In this document: positions 7,547 to 10,792 of the stretch, one piece after another | Layout: the number at the start of each line of letters is the position of its first letter | How positions within the stretch are numbered: position 1 is the stretch's first letter | Origin: Chitinophagaceae bacterium | Lineage (GTDB): Bacteria; Bacteroidota; Bacteroidia; Chitinophagales; Chitinophagaceae | Length of the DNA: 10,792 bases | Assembly: GCA_003489485.1 (NCBI GenBank) | Contig: DNMB01000010.1 | Coordinates: 1-10,792 of the forward strand | Direction of reading: 5' to 3' | Position numbers and translations under genes: made by a program | The notes under the pieces: model-generated | The model's input: only the letters and a program-made list of their open reading frames with translations | What the model was told of the DNA's origin: nothing | The model's database searches: none

Positions 7547-8653
7547 TTAGTTTTTAGAGGCCTTGATCATATCGATGAACTGATCGAACAAATAGCGGCT
7601 ATCGTGCGGACCCGGTGTGGCCTCGGGGTGATATTGCACCGAAAAAGCAGGCTTACCCTTTACCCTTATTCCCTCTATGGACTGGTCATTGAGATTCACA
7701 TGCGTGATCTGAATATGATCGGCCTTTTTGACCGCTTCGGGATCGACTCCAAAGCCATGATTTTGCGTTGTGATCTCTGAGCGACCCGTTTCTAGGTTCT
7801 TTACAGGATGATTGAGACCGCGGTGTCCGTGATGCATCTTGAACGTAGGGATGTCGTTGGCCAGCGCCAGTAGTTGATGGCCCAAACAAATACCGAAGAG
7901 CGGTTTCCCTTCTTTCATCACTTCTTTTACCATGGCGACCGCGTAATCCATCGGTGCAGGATCGCCCGGACCATTGGAGATAAAATATCCGTTAGGAGCA
8001 AACTGCTTTACTTCTTGCAACGACGTGCGAGCAGGAAAAACCTTTACGTGTGCCCCGCGCTCTACCATGCATTGCAAAATATTTCGCTTAACGCCATAGT
8101 CCATCACTGCAATGCGAACGGCCGAGGTCGGATCGCCCAGCTCGTAAGCCGTTGCGGTACTCACTTTTGAGGCTAGCTCCAGCCCATCCATGTTGGGAAC
8201 GGCCTGCAACTTCTTTTTCAATGCATCGATATCGGTGGTCTCAGAAGAAATGATACAATTCATGGCACCCTTGGTACGAATATGCGCTACCAGCGAGCGC
8301 GTATCGACCCCTTCTATCGAAACGATGGAGTGCGCTTTCAAATACTCGTCTAAAGAACCCATTGCTTGTTTACGAGAGTATTGCTCTTCGAGGTTTCTTC
8401 CGATCAATCCACTGATCTTGACACTGTCAGATTCCACATCGGCCTCTTTGACACCGTAATTACCAATATGCGCAGCATTCATGATCAGGATCTGACCAAA
8501 ATAGCTGGGATCGGTGAACACCTCTTGATAACCGGTCATGCCGGTATTGAAGCAGATCTCTCCGGTCGTGGTGCCGATGGCGCCGAATGCCAGTCCGTGA
8601 TGGACCGTTCCGTCAGCCAATACGAGAACAGCGGGGGTGGATGAGTGGGGCAT
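7547..8653 (-). CDS. carA: Carbamoyl-phosphate synthase small (glutaminase) subunit
   Basis: A 368-residue protein of normal CarA length. It hydrolyses glutamine and passes ammonia to the large subunit CarB to make carbamoyl phosphate for arginine and pyrimidine synthesis. The N-terminal CPSase domain is clear (LVLADGTVHHGLAFG, then TGMTGYQEVFTDPSY). The class I glutamine amidotransferase domain begins near residue 185 (IAVMDYGVKRNIL). Its nucleophile is Cys256 in GICLGHQ, with His342 and Glu344 in QYHPEATPGPHDS, so the triad is intact. SNGPGDP near residues 229-235 is the usual oxyanion loop. carB is not in the window. The gene precedes aroQ by two bases and lies 78 bases after aguA, a gap that carries a plausible promoter. 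In many Bacteroidota carA follows rplQ, as I recall; here the two agu genes separate them. Confidence 0.97.
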   Translation of the reverse strand: MPHSSTPAVLVLADGTVHHGLAFGAIGTTTGEICFNTGMTGYQEVFTDPSYFGQILIMNAAHIGNYGVKEADVESDSVKISGLIGRNLEEQYSRKQAMGSLDEYLKAHSIVSIEGVDTRSLVAHIRTKGAMNCIISSETTDIDALKKKLQAVPNMDGLELASKVSTATAYELGDPTSAVRIAVMDYGVKRNILQCMVERGAHVKVFPARTSLQEVKQFAPNGYFISNGPGDPAPMDYAVAMVKEVMKEGKPLFGICLGHQLLALANDIPTFKMHHGHRGLNHPVKNLETGRSEITTQNHGFGVDPEAVKKADHIQITHVNLNDQSIEGIRVKGKPAFSVQYHPEATPGPHDSRYLFDQFIDMIKASKN

Positions 8654-8684
8654 GGTGCGGGGTTAGGGGTAAAAACAAATTGCG

Positions 8685-8719
8685 CAAAAATAACCCATTT
8701 GTACCGCCCGGATGCCAAA
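8685..8719 (-). promoter_or_regulatory. Probable Bacteroidota-type promoter of carA-aroQ
   Basis: Read on the minus strand, TATTTTTG (8692-8685) fits the -7 consensus TAnnTTTG at every fixed base, and a TTTG -33 element lies upstream at 8719-8716. The spacer is 23 bases, at the long end of what is reported for this sigma factor. The -7 box is 31 bases from the carA start codon, which implies a short leader. The region lies in the 78-base gap after aguA, the only sizeable gap in the minus-strand gene run. I see no hairpin-plus-T-run terminator in the gap, so read-through from aguA is also possible. Confidence 0.5.
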
Positions 8720-8731
8720 AATGTTCACAAG

Positions 8732-9784
8732 TTATACCAAGGGCTCTTGCTGGCTCAGGCAATGAAAACTGCCCAACCCCCAGATGATATCGACCGAATC
8801 GATACCTACTACCTGGCGGCCCGGAAAACACTGCTCAATGATTCGAAGCGCGGTTTCGTCTTGTTTGCAATTGAAGACGGGTACGATCACCGCATGATTG
8901 GCAATGTAAAAATTAGCATAAGAACAAGGCAGGCGCTGTCCCTCGTAAGAAAGAGGCGAAGGCATGGGGAGTTCGATAATATTGAGTGACTTACCGTCGA
9001 TCAGCCGCATGGCCTTTAGCTGCTGCAAATTATGCTGCAGTAACGCATAATTCTCGTCCGTGCGATCGGACTCTACGGTGGCCAGCACCGTATCGGCATT
9101 TACGAACCGCACCGTATCATCAATATGACCATCTGTATCGTCGCCCACTATACCCTCATCGACCCATAAGATCTGCTCCACACCATAGTAATCACGGAGA
9201 TAGTTTTCGATCTGCTCCTGATTTAAATGAGGGTTACGATTTGGATTCAGTAAACAAGCCGTAGAGGTAAGTAAGGTTCCTTTGCCATTGAATTCTACGC
9301 TACCCCCCTCCATCACAATACCCGGATGCCATACCGGCAACCCGTAGTGTTCAGCGATACGAGTGGGGATCACATCATCGAGATCGTAAGGAGGGTATTT
9401 ATTGCCCCAGGCGTTGTATCCCCAATCCACAATAACTTTTTGGGGCTGGGCAGAAGGATTGATCAAAAAAGCGGGACCATGATCGCGACACCAGGCATCG
9501 TTGGTGGGGTGAATAAAAAAATCAACCTTAGCAAGATCAACATCAAAGCGTGTCATCCAGTCGGTGGCCTGTTGTTGCATGGCCGCATCCACTACATTGA
9601 TCTTGACATGTTCGCCCTTGATGAGCTCCTTTATGAATTTTACGTAACTGGGGTAAATAGAATTGATCTTGCCGGGCCATGAAGCCTCTTTGTGAGGCCA
9701 GCTGAGCCAGGTAGCAGCATGCGGTGCAAATTCGGCCGGAAAATAATATCCCAGCTCACGGGGAGTGCGCTGCTCAGTTTTCAT
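8732..9784 (-). CDS. aguA: Agmatine deiminase (agmatine iminohydrolase)
   Basis: A 350-residue enzyme of the peptidyl-arginine-deiminase-like family (PAD_porph). It converts agmatine to N-carbamoylputrescine and ammonia. Family landmarks are the N-terminal PAEFAPHAATWLSWPH (residues 16-31), the substrate-site motif NDAWCRDHGP, MEGGS (glutamate of the guanidine site), the DDTDGHIDD block with the catalytic His, and LGSFHCLSQQEP near the end, where Cys342 is the nucleophile. All catalytic positions appear intact. The start at 9784 overlaps the last 11 bases of aguB, in a different frame, which points to translational coupling. AguB catalyses the following step, so the two adjacent enzymes together yield putrescine from agmatine. 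Some relatives are peptidyl-arginine deiminases, but the neighbouring aguB makes agmatine the likely substrate. No arginine decarboxylase is visible in the window. Confidence 0.95.
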   Translation of the reverse strand: MKTEQRTPRELGYYFPAEFAPHAATWLSWPHKEASWPGKINSIYPSYVKFIKELIKGEHVKINVVDAAMQQQATDWMTRFDVDLAKVDFFIHPTNDAWCRDHGPAFLINPSAQPQKVIVDWGYNAWGNKYPPYDLDDVIPTRIAEHYGLPVWHPGIVMEGGSVEFNGKGTLLTSTACLLNPNRNPHLNQEQIENYLRDYYGVEQILWVDEGIVGDDTDGHIDDTVRFVNADTVLATVESDRTDENYALLQHNLQQLKAMRLIDGKSLNIIELPMPSPLSYEGQRLPCSYANFYIANHAVIVPVFNCKQDETALRIIEQCFPGRQVVGIDSVDIIWGLGSFHCLSQQEPLV

Positions 9785-10655
9785 CTACATATCGCTTGGT
9801 GATGGGCTGGTAAGAATCGATTCGTCTGTCTCTCAAAAAAGGCCAATGCGTTCGATAATGATCGGTCTTGGAAAGATCGATCGTAACCACGGCCGTTTCT
9901 TCTTTGTCGTGAGAGCCTTGCCAGAGCAAGGTGCCGAACGGATTGGATACGAAGGAACCACCCCAAAATTGCATGGCACCGTTTTGCTCGAGGCCCACCC
10001 GATTTACGCTGACCACATGCACCCCGTTGGCAACAGCATGACTGCGTTGCATGGTTTGCCAAGCGCCGTATTGCTCGGTATTGGTAGCGGCGTCTTGACT
10101 GGTGGCCCAACCAATGGCAGTAGGATAAAACAGGATCTCTGCGCCCATTAGTGCGGTAATACGGGCCGCCTCGGGGTACCACTGGTCCCAACAGATAAGA
10201 ACGCCGATAGTGGCGAATTTTGTTTTAAAGACCTTATAGCCCAGATCGCCCGGGGTAAAGTAGAATTTTTCGTAGTAAGCGGGATCGTCCGGAATATGCA
10301 TTTTCCGGTATTTGCCCAGATAGGTTCCGTCGGCATCAATAACGGCAGTGGTGTTATGATAGAGTCCTTCTGCGCGCTTTTCGAAGAGTGAGGCAATTAC
10401 GACCACACCCAAACGGGCAGCCACTTGCTGTAACGTTTCTGTAGAGGGTCCGGGGATCGGTTCGGCCAATTGAAAATTCTCATAGGCCTCGATATCGCAA
10501 AAATAGAGTGAGGTAAATAGCTCTTGCAAACAGACGACCTGGGCTCCCTTTGCGGCAGCTTGTTCGATCTCTTTGACGGCCTTGTTCAAATTGGCTGTTT
10601 TGTCTGCTGAACAGCTCATCTGAACCAATCCTACCGATACCGATCTCATAGGCAT
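9774..10655 (-). CDS. aguB: N-carbamoylputrescine amidase
   Basis: A 293-residue member of the nitrilase (carbon-nitrogen hydrolase) superfamily. It hydrolyses N-carbamoylputrescine to putrescine, carbon dioxide and ammonia. The Glu-Lys-Cys catalytic triad is visible as Glu45 (CLQELF), Lys118 (YRKMHIPDDP) and Cys155 (LICWDQWYPEAAR). LFTSLYFC after the glutamate and HIPDDPAYYEKFYFTPGD are typical of the carbamoylputrescine branch rather than of general amidases. The start could be the ATG at 10655 or the in-frame ATG at 10649; the difference is two residues. It begins 23 bases after the ribosomal-protein stop and overlaps aguA by 11 bases, so these genes are probably transcribed together. The gene order is aguB then aguA, the reverse of the reaction order. 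Confidence 0.95.
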   Translation of the reverse strand: MPMRSVSVGLVQMSCSADKTANLNKAVKEIEQAAAKGAQVVCLQELFTSLYFCDIEAYENFQLAEPIPGPSTETLQQVAARLGVVVIASLFEKRAEGLYHNTTAVIDADGTYLGKYRKMHIPDDPAYYEKFYFTPGDLGYKVFKTKFATIGVLICWDQWYPEAARITALMGAEILFYPTAIGWATSQDAATNTEQYGAWQTMQRSHAVANGVHVVSVNRVGLEQNGAMQFWGGSFVSNPFGTLLWQGSHDKEETAVVTIDLSKTDHYRTHWPFLRDRRIDSYQPITKRYVDEN

Positions 10656-10678
10656 TATTACTATCCGATAAAGGCTGC

Positions 10679-10792
10679 TTATTCAGCAGCAGGGGTCTCT
10701 TCGGCAGGAGCCTCAGTGGCAGCAGGTGCCTCTGCAGGAGCTGTTGCTTTTTTACGAGCACCGGAGCGACGGGTCTTTTTGGCCGCGGCTTT
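10679..10792 (-). CDS. rplQ: C-terminal tail of a ribosomal protein, probably L17 (runs off the right edge)
   Basis: Only the last 37 codons before a TAA are in the window. The visible tail starts very basic (KAAAKKTRRSGARKK) and ends as an Ala/Pro/Glu/Thr low-complexity extension (APAEAPAATEAP, ending ETPAAE). Such basic-then-acidic, Ala/Pro/Glu-rich tails are common on Bacteroidota ribosomal proteins, including L17, and the TRRS segment resembles L17 tails I recall. The call also leans on context, because rplQ followed by carA is a familiar Bacteroidota order and carA lies downstream on the same strand. It could instead be another ribosomal protein with a similar tail, such as S16. The folded domain lies outside the window. 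Confidence 0.55.
   Translation of the reverse strand, partial: KAAAKKTRRSGARKKATAPAEAPAATEAPAEETPAAE

Noticed and set aside
9326..10151. Plus-strand open frames (9326-9682, 9765-10151) opposite aguA and aguB
   Set aside because: Both are antisense to enzymes with complete catalytic sites, and their products look like no known family.

Overview
The window is an ordinary chromosomal stretch of a Bacteroidota bacterium, most likely close to Chitinophagaceae, though that rank is a guess. Support comes from a DUF6702-type secreted protein, a large secreted BNR-propeller protein opening with an F-R-S-I-G-P-x-I-M-S-G-R-V motif, a GMEYP-type M1 peptidase, two TAnnTTTG -7 promoter boxes, starts with little Shine-Dalgarno signal, and an apparent rplQ...carA neighbourhood. 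I see no RNA gene, CRISPR array, insertion sequence, phage gene or stretch of more than 300 bases without a gene.

Region 1 (1-4009). A minus-strand DUF6702-like gene runs off the left edge. It is divergent from a plus-strand run of three genes: a short HupE/UreJ-family membrane protein, a secreted M1 zinc aminopeptidase and a secreted alpha/beta-hydrolase esterase. The genes in this run are 12 and 10 bases apart, so it is probably one operon. The divergent intergenic gap carries a perfect 10+10 bp inverted repeat. The job of the DUF6702/HupE/M1 group is unknown to me, and it is the best candidate here for an undescribed functional unit.

Region 2 (3968-7125). A small secreted MORN_2-repeat protein on the minus strand overlaps the esterase gene tail to tail by 42 bases. 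It is divergent from a large secreted BNR/Asp-box beta-propeller protein on the plus strand.

Region 3 (7122-10792, all minus strand). Reading in the direction of transcription, the order is the C-terminal tail of a probable ribosomal protein L17 (rplQ), N-carbamoylputrescine amidase (aguB), agmatine deiminase (aguA), carbamoyl-phosphate synthase small subunit (carA) and type II 3-dehydroquinate dehydratase (aroQ). AguA and AguB together convert agmatine to putrescine. Their genes overlap by 11 bases and appear to sit inside an rplQ-carA neighbourhood that I recall as contiguous in many Bacteroidota. CarA makes ammonia for carbamoyl phosphate (arginine and pyrimidines), and AroQ is a shikimate-pathway step. 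A good TTTG/TAnnTTTG promoter in front of carA suggests that carA-aroQ can be transcribed separately from the ribosomal/polyamine genes.
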